Below, in pieces: positions 12,601 through 24,030 of a stretch of DNA of 64,000 nt. The DNA is from Prunella strophiata (lineage: Eukaryota; Chordata; Aves; Passeriformes; Prunellidae). How positions within the stretch are numbered: position 1 is the first letter of the stretch; the number at the start of each line of letters is the position of its first letter. The position numbers and the translations under genes were made by a program. The stretch lies in the NCBI GenBank assembly GCA_036583965.1, contig JAZBQD010000021.1, positions 15,986,266-16,050,265 on the forward strand. The letters are read 5' to 3'. The notes beneath the pieces were generated by a model that was given only the letters and a program-made list of their open reading frames with translations, was not told the origin of the DNA and did no database searches.

Positions 12601-13624
12601 GTAAGGAAGGTGGGGGAAGAAAGAGAATAAACTTTTAAATGACCTTAGATACATAACCAGATTTTCAGTTTAGGCTTCAGAAGCAAGCTGGGTAATAATC
12701 TTAAAATCAGCATTTTCTCTGGAGGATGATATTATGAAATAATAGACACAAGCCCAGTAATAGCTATCAACTTCTTTGGAACTTTGTGAAACTCATCTCA
12801 TTCACATTTGAAAGCACTCTCAGATCCAGACAACCACCACAAAAAGCAAGGTACAGTTAAAATTGAGCACTTTGGGCTTAATTTATGTTCCCAGCTACAG
12901 TTTTTGGGATGCTGTACATTACTTGTATATATGCTTTTACATATTTCTAAGAAAAATGGTCCTCAGAAGATGATGAATAGCATGCCTTACCAGAAAATAT
13001 ATGACAGGTTCTAAAAATGGTACATTTTTAAATTGGTATAGATATTTATACTTGCTCTGATCCTCTGAGATGTATATTGAAATTCCTAATATAAACAGTA
13101 AAGGGCATTCCAAGACAAGCAAATTAAAATGAATACTGCATCATTCTCTCTTGTCCTATTATTGTAAGTTCTCAGAAGGCCTACAAAAATTTGTATGTGA
13201 ACTAAAAATGTATGTAAATCTAGTAAAAGTTACTTCAGAAAACCCTAATCTTTTATTAGATCACAGTGTAACTGATGTTTAAAATAAGAAGTTAGGGCTA
13301 TTATCACAATATATAAACAGAGTCTCTGATAGAGTATCACTAGCATGCTGTGTCTTTACAACATTTTACATTGTGCTTTCCTACATATATTAAAATGTAT
13401 ATATCACCATCAATTCAGGACGAAAGAACTTTAATTTTTTAGAAACTAATATCATCCCCATCTCTAAGAAAGAGCAATTTATCACCATCTGATCAAACCA
13501 CTGCTCATTCTTGGTCTCTTGGCAGTAGCTTTTGCTCTTTCCTCCTGGGCTGCTGTTCTCAGGTAATAACCTGGGCCTGGGCAGGACCTCCCCAGCCTTG
13601 GAATCTTTAGTGCCAGACCCCCCT

Positions 13625-14420
13625 AACATCTGTCTAGCCTGTTCTGGAAACCCTCTGATGAAGTCTGCATCGTTACTCAATTCCCCCTGTGGTTAGAAAG
13701 TTTTCCTCCCAGTCATCCTAATGCATCTTGGCTGAAAATTAAATTGGTTTCTTTTGAATTCCCTCAAGTGGAAGGAGAACAATAAGCACCAGCCTTTGCA
13801 TAACTTTCTCATATTGGAAAGACTATCACCATGATTTCTCTGTAGGTTTATCAGTTCCCACAACTTTTCTTCATAGATCATGTTCTATAAATTTCAGATT
13901 TTCCTGTCATCCTCCACTCAATTTAATATGCTTTCTTGATATGTAAAATATGGTGCCCAGTGTAGTTCTTTAGCTGTGCACATTCCACTGCAATTTTTTT
14001 TTTTCCCCCCACAAGGACATTATGTGTGACAAAACCAAAAGCTGAAATCAGGACAATTCAGCAACATCTTACCCCTTTCCCCAGGCTAGTTATTCTTTCA
14101 GAGAAAGAAATCAGATTGATTTGCTGAGAACAAATCACTTCAATCCTACATTACCTTTATTACCTTTTACAACCCTCTTATCATCTGAATGGCTAGAAAG
14201 ATTTTTTTTTTTTTTTTAAGACTTGTTCCAGTGTATTTTCAGGAATAGTGATTGGGCTGACTTGTTCATGAATTCCAGAACCCTTGTTTTTCTTCTTTGA
14301 AAAAGATACATAGAACACTTACACTTTTTTTATGATTATGTCCCTCATCCTCCCAATTGTCAGAATATAATTTGGCATTTGCTGAACAGAAACCCATGCT
14401 GGTGTTTCATTCCTATAAAA
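13625..14420 (-). mobile_element. Ancient, degraded CR1/L3-like LINE fragment (antisense)
   Basis: Read on the plus strand, several blocks match the antisense of old amniote CR1 elements in the right order. GTCTAGCCTGTTCTGGAAA and GGTTAGAAAGTTTTCCTCCC lie in the 3' part. CATAACTTTCTCATATTGG, TTCTTCATAGATCATGTTCT and TATGGTGCCCAG follow. TTCCAGTGTATTTTCAGGAA and GATTGGGCTGACTTGTTCAT come from the end of the reverse-transcriptase ORF. No frame is open, so it is a dead relic. Divergence is much greater than for the CR1 tails at 35.3 and 48.9 kb, suggesting an insertion that predates birds. Edges are approximate, and a T-tract (14203-14218) has grown inside it. Confidence 0.75.
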
Positions 14421-17400
14421 TTGAATGATTGATGGACTTACTCTAAGAACTTCCTAGAGAGAGAGTTAGATAGCTAAAAATTCAAAATGAATATACAGAA
14501 GCCATCCAGCTTCCCACTCCAAGCAAATCTAGAGGTGAAGGTTCCCACTGCAGGTCAGGCAGAACCCACATGCTTGGAGACATCCAGCTCTGCTTCCTGG
14601 CTTTGCACAATCAAGAATGAGCAAATTCATGGAGTTGAATTGTCAGAAAAATAAGTATAGGGAGAAAAGATCCTCCTAAAGATGCCAGAGTGTGCAGCTT
14701 CAAGGGACTGGAGAGGTCAGTGACACCTTCCAGCAGCTGATGGCTATTAGGTGGGTTTTCCTAAAAAGTGGTGTCTCAGTGCATTTCAAGGAATGCATCA
14801 CCAAATCCTGCCTTATTGGAAAGAAAAAAGGGAAGAATTCAAAGCTGAGGAATACTAGGAGAGTCCAAACGCTTTGACTTTGGGGTTTTATGCTCATTAC
14901 TATAGCATTTCAAGATGTTTTCTTCTATCCAACACATCTCTTGGACCAACTTCCAGCCTGGTTGCTCCTTGATTGCTCAGCATATTGTTCACACTATCAT
15001 TTGACTATTGTAAATACACATCACTTCCAAATAAACTCATAAGCACTCAAGAACTGGTATGTATGACAGCTCTTCAGAGCCCTTAAAGTTGTAAACACAC
15101 TGATACAAGCAACAATTTACAAGCTATGGATCACTCCTGAGGTGGAGCACAGAGACTGCCAGAAAAAATAACGCAAATGCCATTTTCTGAGTTGCAAGGG
15201 AATTTCCTTTCTCTATTCTCCTCCCACAGTGTCACCCTGCCAGTCCTTCACAAATACCACTGCAAGGTCACACCTCAGTCAACACAGCTGTCACTCCTTC
15301 TGTGTCCCAAGGAACAGGAGAGGGAAAGGAGAACCAGAGCCAGGGACCTGGTCCCAGCCTTGCCACCGCTTCCCCACCGTGTTTCTAGCAGTGGGATGGA
15401 AACATCACTGCAGTTAGAAGGTTCCACTTGTGAGTAAGGTGGTTGCAGGATGGTTTGCAGGTTTGTACTTGAAGGGAAACTTTCACTAGTAGTGGAATGC
15501 AGGCAAATCAAAATCTTTAGCAAGCATTAAATGCCCTTAGAAAGAAATTGCTGTCTTTGTGAGTTACCCCATCTGAAGAGCTGTAAGGTACCACAAGAAA
15601 AAGAAGTCTTTATGAAGAGCTGATTCACGTGTTATGTCATTTGTACACTAACTAACTAAAGACTATGTTATCTTCTGAAATTATGGAAAGGAGGAGGATA
15701 TTTTTAGTAATTATTGGCTACTCAGGCCACCGAAAGAAAGTATATTTCTCTGGGTACAACTAATTCTGTTTGTGGTTTCAGAGACCCCTGCCAATATTTC
15801 AATAACATATACATTACGAACTGCTACAGCTGGCAAGGTGTACCTGTGCTGTCTATTCCAGGGAAGGATTTTGCTGTCTATTCAAAATGAATAGATTCAG
15901 AAGTGGAATCCAGCATGGAAAATGAAGGAAGGTCAGGGGAAGGGTAATATTTATGGAAGATTGAGCATTTTAGTGTGCTACTGGCTTCAGGGTCTGCACT
16001 CCCTAAAAATATGGGGTTTTATGCACTGGAGTGCTGAGCAGACACAGTACAAGTAAAGCATTTGTTTGAACCTTCACAAACAGGCAGCTGCTCAGTATTC
16101 AACACAGAAAAGAAAAGGAACTTCTACATTTTATGTTGCTCCAGAGCAGAAACATTTTATCCAAATAAGCAACCCAACGAGGGCTTTTCAATCTACAAGA
16201 GCAAAGCCCTCTGAAACACACCTTGGTGTTGGCACTCAAATGGCAGATGCATCTTTCTGGAATGTCTCTCAGTGTTGGGGGACAGCATGGAACAAGTGCA
16301 TGGACAGCTGTGAGACAACTCTAAAGGATGGATCCAGTGCACCAGAGCATTGTAAGATGGGTCTGAGGTTTGAGAGAGACACGGGGGCAGGTACTTGATA
16401 CCGTTCAAGAACTGCCAGCCACAATTAAGATGCAGGTAAACCATGAGAGTTAACACTCCATGGCTGAATTCATTTTCTGGAAATACAGAAATGAGTGCTA
16501 GTGAGCTGAAGAATGGGGGCAGAACTCTGCAATGCCAACAGCTGCCTGGTTCAATTGTGTAAATCTAACAGGACTACAAAAAACTCTCATCCTGGTGTGA
16601 CCAACCATTAATTGGACCAATGTTTGTGTCCTGAGCATACCCAACCTGTAAATAACATTAACTTTCCATGTTGGTAGTCAAATGTGTGTGCTCAAAGACT
16701 GAATGGACATGAATGCTATACAACAGAACCTCTTTTTTACACCTACAGAGCCATTTTGATAGAAAAGAGGATGAAAATATAAACTCCTGTAAGTAAAGAC
16801 ATATGGAAAACTGTCCTTACTAGCAACCAGAAGAAAAAAAATTTCAGAGCTTCCAATTATCAGTCTTTAAGCATTAAACTCAGGGGTGGGAGAACACAGG
16901 GGAAGCAGCACAACAAAGTAAAAACACTGACCCTAGAAACACCCTTGCAGATTGCAGCAAGGGAACCCATGGATTGGGTAAAAATGAGAAGGAATTGAAG
17001 CACTTTTCTTCTTCATAGCACAGTGCTTTGGGTCCCTGATGCAAAACACATGAGCACATCATCCCTGCTCTTCCACACCCTTCCAAAGGCTGAGGCCTCC
17101 CACGAACATTTTTAGGATTACAGTGGCCAAGAAATAAAAACAACTTACATATTTGCTCACTGGCTCTTCCAGAGTTCCTTACTAATACGAGTTAATCACA
17201 AATGGACTATACCCTGTATTTCCTAACCCCAACTTAGGATTGATTTTTGTCTTGATTAATTCAATGATCAGACTTGTATTCGCTGTAGCTGGAACATATT
17301 GGACCTCTGACTCCTCAGACTTATTTTCATGTGCCTGGGAGCAAAATTCCAGTTATATATCTATATTCACTCTGCAGCTCCTCTTTCCATATCAGGCATA

Positions 17401-18244
17401 ACTTTGCTCCCATCCACAAACCTCCCCGAGCAAGAAATAAACAGTGCTCCAAGGTTCAAGGATATAAAAGCAGGTCCTGCTCCCTGCTCTGTTTCTATGC
17501 ACATTTTTTTTCCTGTAGTGTATAAAGTGACTTACAGGAAGCTACCAGTAGTGGAAAGTTGTAATTCATTGGAAAAGAATCTGTGCTTTAAGGAACAGGC
17601 ACCTTCTTACTGGATCTCAAATAATATATCACATAATACAATTATTCTGTGTCTCCTGGTCATCACATGGTCTGGGGGAAATCAGAGTCAGATTTTTAAT
17701 ATTGAGTATGTAAGGATTCTATAGAATTACAGACTACATGGAACTATTCTTGTCTGCATAACCAAACCCCTCACCAGAAACAAGCAATTTTTAAAAATTA
17801 TGATCTGTCCTCCATTTCACACACACACACATAAAAATAAAATGCAATAAGCATTCTTTGGGATGGTTGCTTACCCAAAACATGCCAGACAATTACACGG
17901 TATGCTGTTTTAATTAGAAACTCTCCCTCTCAACAGGTCCCATTTGAAATGTGTGACACTCCTCTTTACCCCATGGCTGGAGTAGAATTGTATTACAATC
18001 ACATCTCCAGTCAAAGAACATTGCCATTTTTTCCTAGATCAGACACCTGCTATCAATTTGAATGGTATCTGATTGAATATTTGTGCAGGAAGGACAAGAA
18101 TCAATTATTCATGAGTACTAAACAATAGACTGTATAAACACAGTTCATGAACCTGAATCCTTTACAACCTAGCTTATCTTCGATACATTTGTAAGGGCAG
18201 TCACATCTTTTAAACAACTGACATATTTGAGGCCCCCAAAAAAG
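14421..18244. other. Unique sequence, no gene recognised
   Basis: No repeat or convincing exon seen. Open frames up to 131 codons (17329-17724) have no family resemblance and overlap alternatives. Confidence 0.55.
17818..17831. repeat. Short (CA)7 run
   Basis: Seven CA units followed by TAAAAATAAA. Confidence 0.8.
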
Positions 18245-18365
18245 GGGAGGGATAAAACAGGAAACACGTTTTTGTTAAAGAAAATGTGAAGTGTTTTGGA
18301 TTAGGTGGAGTTTCTGTTCTCTTTGCTTATAAAAGTGGTAATATTTAACTGTTTAACTAAATTTA
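18245..18365. repeat. Dispersed repeat of unknown family, copy B
   Basis: This is the same-orientation partner of 12120-12245, about 6 kb away and just upstream of the ERVL solo LTR. The most conserved part is AAAAGTGGTAATATTTAACT. It ends near a short duplicated motif (TTTAACTAAAT twice at about 18352-18371). No terminal inverted repeats or target duplications are evident for either copy. Confidence 0.6.
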
Positions 18366-18886
18366 ACTAAATATCTCATGTGACAAACATTTCCCTGAGA
18401 CTCCCAGCTCACATTCTGCTGAACCAGGTCATTTGGGTAATCTAACTGAACACAAAAATATTTGCAACTATTGCAGTCTTACCCATGAGTCTTGTATGAG
18501 TTTTGGACTCCTACCTGTTCTTGGCAATTTAGCAGAACAAAACATTCAGAGGTTCTTCCTGTCACTGGGTCTTCTCCATTGCAGGAACCTGTGTTGTTTC
18601 CCTGGCAGCTTCATCACTTTTTAGGTTTCCAGCACAGTTCAATTAAGCTCAGCTGGCTCTGCAGTGCTGATCTGGTTGGATTCATGCCAGCTGAAATCCT
18701 GCACCTTGGTGTCTCAGCTGAGCATGGCAATACAAACGTGGCTGATGTCAGATGGGGGAAAGCCTGATCCACACATCCAGGAAAAATGCAATCCTGACAT
18801 CATGGTGGAATGATACAGTAGAGACCAGTAAATAATGTATTCTGTTAAGAAAACTTCCTCTCTCCAAACAAGGCTGTTAATGTTGC

Positions 18887-19513
18887 TGTCATGTTTAATA
18901 TATTTTTATGTGTACCCCTTTTATTTTCTGGGCTGGTTTTTCCTGGAGTTGAGTTCATTTTCTTCACAGTAGACGGTATGGGCTGTGTTTTGGCTTGGTG
19001 CTGAAAACAATGTTGATAATTCAGGGATGTTTTTGCTATTTCTGAGCAGAACTTACACAGAGTCAAGGCCCTTTCTGCTCCTCACCCCACCAGTGAGGAG
19101 ATTGGGTGGGGTACAAGGGATTGTGAGGGGACACAGCTGGAACAGCTGATCCCAACTGACCCAAGGGATTTTCCAAGTCATTTGAAACATATTCCAGCAT
19201 ATAAAACTGAGGGAAGAAGAAGGAAGGGGGTATGTTTTGTGTTCTGACATTTGTCTTCCCAACACACTGTCACACATGATAGAGCCCTGCTTTCCTGGGA
19301 ATGGCTGGACACCTGCCTGCCATGGGAAGTGGTGAATGAATTCCTTGTTTTGCTTTGCTTGCTTGTGTGGCTTTTGTTTCACCTGTTAAAATTATCTCAA
19401 CCCACAATATTTCACACTTTTATTCTTCCAATTCTCTTCCCCATTCCACTGGTGGGGGGAGGGAGAGACCAGTTGTGTGATGTTTATTTGCCAGCTGGGG
19501 TTAAACCACAACA
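18887..19513 (+). mobile_element. Solo LTR of an avian ERVL-type endogenous retrovirus
   Basis: This 627-bp block matches, from memory, the common avian ERVL-class LTR. Visible landmarks in the expected order are the TTCTTCACAGTAGACGGTAT stretch, GCTGAAAACAATGTTGATAA, CACCCCACCAGTGAGGAG, a TATA box, GAGCCCTGCTTTCCTGG, GGGAAGTGGTGAATGAATTC, TTGTTTTGCTTTGCTTGC, and the terminal GCTGGGGTTAAACCACAACA. It starts TGTCATG and ends CCACAACA, which are imperfect inverted ends of the TG...CA type. The flanking pentamers GTTGC (18882-18886) and TTTGC (19514-19518) could be a 5-bp target-site duplication with one change. No gag, pol or env sequence is adjacent, so this is a solo LTR left by LTR-LTR recombination. 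The TATA position puts transcription on the plus strand. Family identity is firm; the exact left edge rests on the TIR/TSD argument and is less certain. Confidence 0.88.
19200..19206 (+). promoter_or_regulatory. TATA box of the ERVL solo LTR
   Basis: TATAAAA lies where the U3 promoter of this LTR family has its TATA box, directly after AGCA and before a purine-rich run of G and A. It is the best-placed core promoter motif in the window. Whether it drives any transcript today cannot be told from the sequence. Confidence 0.5.
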
Positions 19514-19613
19514 TTTGCTTATGGCAATGGTTTATACTTCAATGTTTAAAGCATGTGACATTCTGGAATTACAGCATCTATATTTAAAGTTCCAAGATTA
19601 TAGCTTCTAGTGG

Positions 19614-20130
19614 TGAGTGCTTGAGCTCTCATGAAGTACAATTTGATTTAAAAATCAATCCTCCGATTGAGTTTAAAAAGGCACCTAGTGCTGTTTATTT
19701 GTTTTTATGGAAAATAATACAGGCAATTAATTTCTTTCATACCTTAAGTGTCTGAGTTATGAAAGTCCATAATGCAACATGGCATGCTTGATGAATAACA
19801 GCTGAGGTGATTTAGTTTAGAGGAAGTGATTGGCAGTTAGTGATTTTGATAAAAACTTGTGTGATATGCAACAGGCACCTCAGCTGTACAGCTGATTCAC
19901 TGAAAACAAACGCAGAGTGAAGTGAATAAAATTTCTATCATGTGAAGTTTTATGCTAGGGGAGCCAGATAGAAGGAGGAAGGACATAATTCTTTCCTAGA
20001 TCTAGTAGCTGCTGCTTTAAGAAAAGAAATGACAAGGTTATGGGTTCTCCCTCTGCCATGCACCTCCTTCATAAATTTTAGCATTAAATTATAAATAAAA
20101 CATATGAGGACTCAGCTCAATGAGAAATAT
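19614..20130. promoter_or_regulatory. Candidate conserved noncoding block
   Basis: AT-rich unique sequence between the ERVL LTR and an exon-like segment. It contains clustered TAAT/ATTA cores, GATTGA, TGATTTAG, paired CAGCTG E-boxes near 19884-19895 and TTTATGG motifs. No repeat is recognised. Regulatory status is a guess from composition. Confidence 0.3.
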
Positions 20131-20210
20131 GTCTGGACTTTGGCACTGTAAAGGTCTGCACAAATCCATACAAGCTGCTTAACATTGATTTTCTTTGGCG
20201 TCTTTCGCAG

Positions 20211-20324
20211 CCCTATGCGGGCTTCGCAGTGGAAAAGGCAGACATGTCTTTTATTGTATCAGGCCCTTTGCCATTAATTACAGACATGCCTTTCCTTAAT
20301 GACTGGGCACAACTGGCCTGTTGA
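20211..20324 (+). other. Candidate terminal exon (splice acceptor plus open frame to stop)
   Basis: A pyrimidine-rich acceptor (ATTTTCTTTGGCGTCTTTCGCAG, ending 20210) precedes 37 codons that begin PYAGFAVEKADMSF and end NDWAQLAC at TGA (20322-20324). The block carries four CpGs within about 30 bases of the acceptor, unusual here. I recognise no protein family. The opposite strand is also open here, so composition rather than coding could explain it. Low confidence. Confidence 0.2.
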
Positions 20325-20770
20325 TCCCCTGGCTGATCACCAGAGGATGGAATCAACAGCACAGATGGGGACTGTGGGCCATTTGCTATTCCTGGCCTCC
20401 CTCTCCTCCCCATCCTCTTCGCTCTTTGCCAACAGGAGGTTGGGGCCAGAACCCCAATGGACCAAATTTTCCTCACTCCCCTCTCCTTCTGCACCAGTTT
20501 CTTCAAAGTAAAAGTAAGCCAGCACACATCTCCACTCACCTTCAAGCAGAGGTCAGTGGGGAAAGCAAGAGGAAAGACTCATCTTTCATACACCTAGAAG
20601 TGAAAAACTCCACGGCAAAGCCAATATTAACTTCTCGCTCAATGTGGAGAGCTAACCAAACTGCCTGAGTCTGCAGAACTGAGTGGAAAAGTTGAAAAAA
20701 ATTAAAAATAAAAAGTTTTGCTTGTGGTATTTTCACATCTTCACTCTGGCACTAGGCTAGAAAAGTAAAT

Positions 20771-20850
20771 GGTCTTGGTGGTTGGTGCACAGGGCCAGGA
20801 GTGAGGAGCCCTGGGCTCTATTCATACCTCTGCTACTGACTCACTGAAGC
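20771..20850 (+). repeat. tRNA-derived SINE head (MIR-like, ancient)
   Basis: GGTCTTGGTGGTTGGTGCAC corresponds to the tRNA-related A-box region of amniote CORE-SINEs. It is followed by CCAGGAGTGAGGAGCCCTGG, then GGCTCTATTCATACCTCTGC, which matches the B-box region, and CTACTGACTCACTG. The order and spacing fit MIR or MIR1_Amn-type elements. Similarity stops soon after 20850. The matching body appears about 290 bp downstream. Confidence 0.6.
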
Positions 20851-21144
20851 AAACTGTGTGCACAAAATTCTTGAAAAGCATTCGTTAATTTTAAGAGCCC
20901 AGTTTTGTGCATAAACAAGTAGAGACACGTGGGCACTGAGCATCTACTGCTTTTCATAAAGCCAGAGAGAAATTCTGGCATACACAGCACCACTGTCAAC
21001 CATCCAGACCAAGATCTGGACCTCCATTCTGCAAGACACAAAGCACTCTTCCATCTGAGTCAGAAAGATGAGAGCTCCTCGTGTGCCCAAGAACTTCCAG
21101 AAGATGCAGGACTTGGCATTGAATCATCACACCAAAAATTACTG

Positions 21145-21300
21145 GACACATGAGCTTGAGCAATTCCTGTTTCTCTCACCTGCTAAATGGGCATTAAATA
21201 TGGGTCATAAAAGTCCTTTGACCTCCTGTTCTGGTGTGCCAGAAAACCTGGAAGTTCCTCAAGATCAGATCTGTTTCAGAAAAACAAAGTTTGCTATAGC
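21145..21300 (+). repeat. MIR-like SINE body, probably the continuation of the head at 20771
   Basis: CACATGAGCTTGAGCAATTC, TCTCTCACCTGCTAAATGGG and CATTAAATATGG match the core of MIR-type SINEs (the section normally reading like a GTGTGACCTTGGGCAAGT...TGTAAAATGGGGATAAT motif). CAAGATCAGATC may be a remnant of the 3' end. It has the same orientation as the head at 20771-20850, so one element may have been split by about 290 bp of later sequence. Two independent fragments remain possible. Confidence 0.5.
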
Positions 21301-23335
21301 ATTTTAAAGAACCTTAGAAGATGGCTTGATTCAGGTCTGTGCATCTCTCAACAAATGCTTTTTTAGAGGATAATTTTAATTTTTTTCAGTATTCCCTTGT
21401 GTATGACAGATATGTTGAATTTCTTTTCTTAGTAGACCTTTCTTATCAATGGCATTCTCCTGGCTTAAACTGTGCCTCTTGAGCAAGAGCTACAGAAACA
21501 TGTATCTGATTAGGAAAAACCCATGTTCATGTTAATTTCATGTTTTATTTATTTTTACTTACCTTTGACATGTTTCCTGGAAGATCTATCAATAACAGCC
21601 CATCTCCATGATCGGTTCATCCAAATAATGACTGTTGAGCATGTAAAACAAATTGGGCAAGACCCAGCATGAAGAGCAGGAGGTAGAGCTCTCATCAAAA
21701 TCAATTCTCTCTCAGATATAAAAGGTCACTGATAATTATGCGCATGAATCTAAGAACAAAATTTGCCTCATTGAGTGGTATTACCTCTTCACTTGCAATC
21801 ACACAGCAAACAGGAAAAAGACAGAATTGACTGAAACATCCTTGCTGTTGTCCTACCAGCTGAACACACTGTTTCTGTCCACAATTCATTTTCTGCTGAA
21901 TTGCCAGCATTCAGCATTTCAAAACCTGATGCATTTTCTTTGCCCAGGGCAGATTATACATGGCATGTTTTTCCCCTCAACTGACTTTACAATTATTGTG
22001 CTCCTGGAGAATTTTCCTCCAGATTTATTCAAATCATGTGGGAATTTATTTGCTAATTGAAGAAAAACATGGTGCTTTTACTGTTAAGGTCTAGATGTGA
22101 AGTCCTGAATCTCTTCCTGAAAGACAGAGAAAGGTTTTGTGTTCAGGGACTCTGCCTGGTCTGTCATGGTGCTAACAGATCCCATATTGTCGTGCTGCTG
22201 GTCTCCATTGGAATGCCCTCATCTCCAAGGGACAAAGGTATTTCATCACCTCTACTTCCTTCCATGCTCTGAGCAAATCATTAAGGAAAAAAAAAAAAAT
22301 TAAAAAGCCAAATAGGTGCTATTGCTCCACGAGCAGAACACAATCAATAATATTGTTACAATTTAATATTTGAGAGAAATATGTTTAGAGAAAACAAGAA
22401 ATGAGAAAATCAAATCAACCATGTCTTAAAACGCCTGGTGAACATGTCCCCTGCCTTATGTCCTTTATGGAAATTGTGCTTATACAAGAGATAACTCAGC
22501 AATGCAGTCAATAACTGGCAAACTTGATACTTCCAAAGGCTCTAAGGGGGAATGTCAACCAACACTGATGAGCAGCTTTGAACCCTTGGCCTTTCAGATG
22601 CAGGCTGACAAGTTAACAGGCTTTTCTTCCTCAGTGGGGAAGAAGGTTTTCATAGCCTGTATTCCTACAAGTAAAATGCAATCCAAAAGTGTTGGGCACA
22701 TGCCACATTTCTTAAAAGAGTTAAAATTACCAGTGCCTCTTGATACACTGCGGGATGCCGATGTATGTTTGTACTCTGTGTGGTTTTTCCAGTGAAAAAA
22801 AGGGAACAAAAGAAATCCATGGAATCTCTTACACATGGGAAATGCATCCATTCAGCAGAGAAGCAAAATGGAGTCTACTTGGGCTAATTTCTCCTCACTT
22901 ATTTATATGTAACTCTACAATAATGGGCCATTGAAATAGCTTGGCATTATCTCTTGGGATTAAAATGCTGCTGGATAACAACTGGAAGTGTTCTTTCCCT
23001 GTGGCTCTAACAAGGGGGACCCCTTTATTTATGAAAGAGCAGCAGAGGCAATGTTGGGCTGCATAGGTCGAGAGATTAAAGGAGATCTACTGGTGACTCA
23101 GGAGTTACTCAGGATGAAGTTATGTATTTACTCCTTCAGTGTGACAAACTCTATCAGAATGTCACCACAGTGACACACACCTACAGTAAAAAAGGTCTTA
23201 GGGTCAACAGACCTACAAAGGCCATGTCACTTGGCTGCCCTCATCTCTAGTCTAGGGGCAGGATCTTCTTTCTATAAATCAGAACAACCATCTTAAAGCT
23301 CTTACAGAAACAGCACTTTGTATTCTGGCTTCCAG

Positions 23336-23420
23336 ATTCGTTTGTATACATTTAACTACTTTGAGAAGTGGTCATTATTCATTGCTTCAAAAGGAGAGAA
23401 AAGAACTGAAAAGCATCTAG
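23336..23420 (+). other. Candidate internal exon, 85 bp
   Basis: A good acceptor (TTGTATTCTGGCTTCCAG) and a good donor (CTAG, then GTAAGA) bound a continuous open frame starting IRLYTFNYFEKWSLFIASKG. Intron phases would be 0 and 1. No family recognised and no neighbouring exon with matching phase found. Such pairs occur by chance in long introns. Confidence 0.18.
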
Positions 23421-23954
23421 GTAAGATTAAGAAAAGGGATAATGTTCTTAACCTTCTCAGGCACAGATTCTACAGCTCTTATTTCTTTTCCTTAGGTTGT
23501 CCTATGTTTCCATAGCTACAAATGTTATTTGTGGTTGGAAATTATGCACTCTCTTTTTATCCCCCCTACCCCATAAACATCTATTTGAATTTTAAATTTA
23601 ATTCCAAGAGTTTGGTGATTCTCTTGGTTGTTTTTCACAAGTACAATATTTCCATCATGTTGTGAAAACTGTAAGTTTACTGAAAATTCAGTTTACAAAA
23701 ATTGAGCAAAAGTGTAGGCTCTGTCATTTTGAGAAGTGGACTTCAGTCAAGCCTTGGTATGGAATCCCACAGAATGTGTTCTTCAGCAACTCTGTTGTTT
23801 GTATTGAGATATCTGGTAAAGTCTTTTGGGAAAACATACCACATATCTCTTTAAGGTCCAACCAAAATATCATCTATCCTGCCCTCAGTACAACAGCCTT
23901 GATGAGATAAATAGTTAGGGGGGAAAAAATCTTCCACTGTAAATCACACTAACC

Positions 23955-24030
23955 AAACACTGCTGGGCCAAATTCTCTACCCTCTACTCCAGTGAGATAC
24001 TGTTAGTTCAACAGGGAGTCTGATTATTGG
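23955..24030. repeat. Possible ancient repeat fragment
   Basis: GGGCCAAATTCTCTACCCTC followed by TACTCCAGTGAG resembles the outer part of old inverted-repeat elements seen in sauropsid genomes (a GGGCCAAATTCTG end). Weak similarity, included for completeness. Confidence 0.3.

Noticed and set aside
19251..19610. 119-codon plus-strand frame
   Set aside because: It runs through the ERVL LTR, which is noncoding, and only its tail lies outside.
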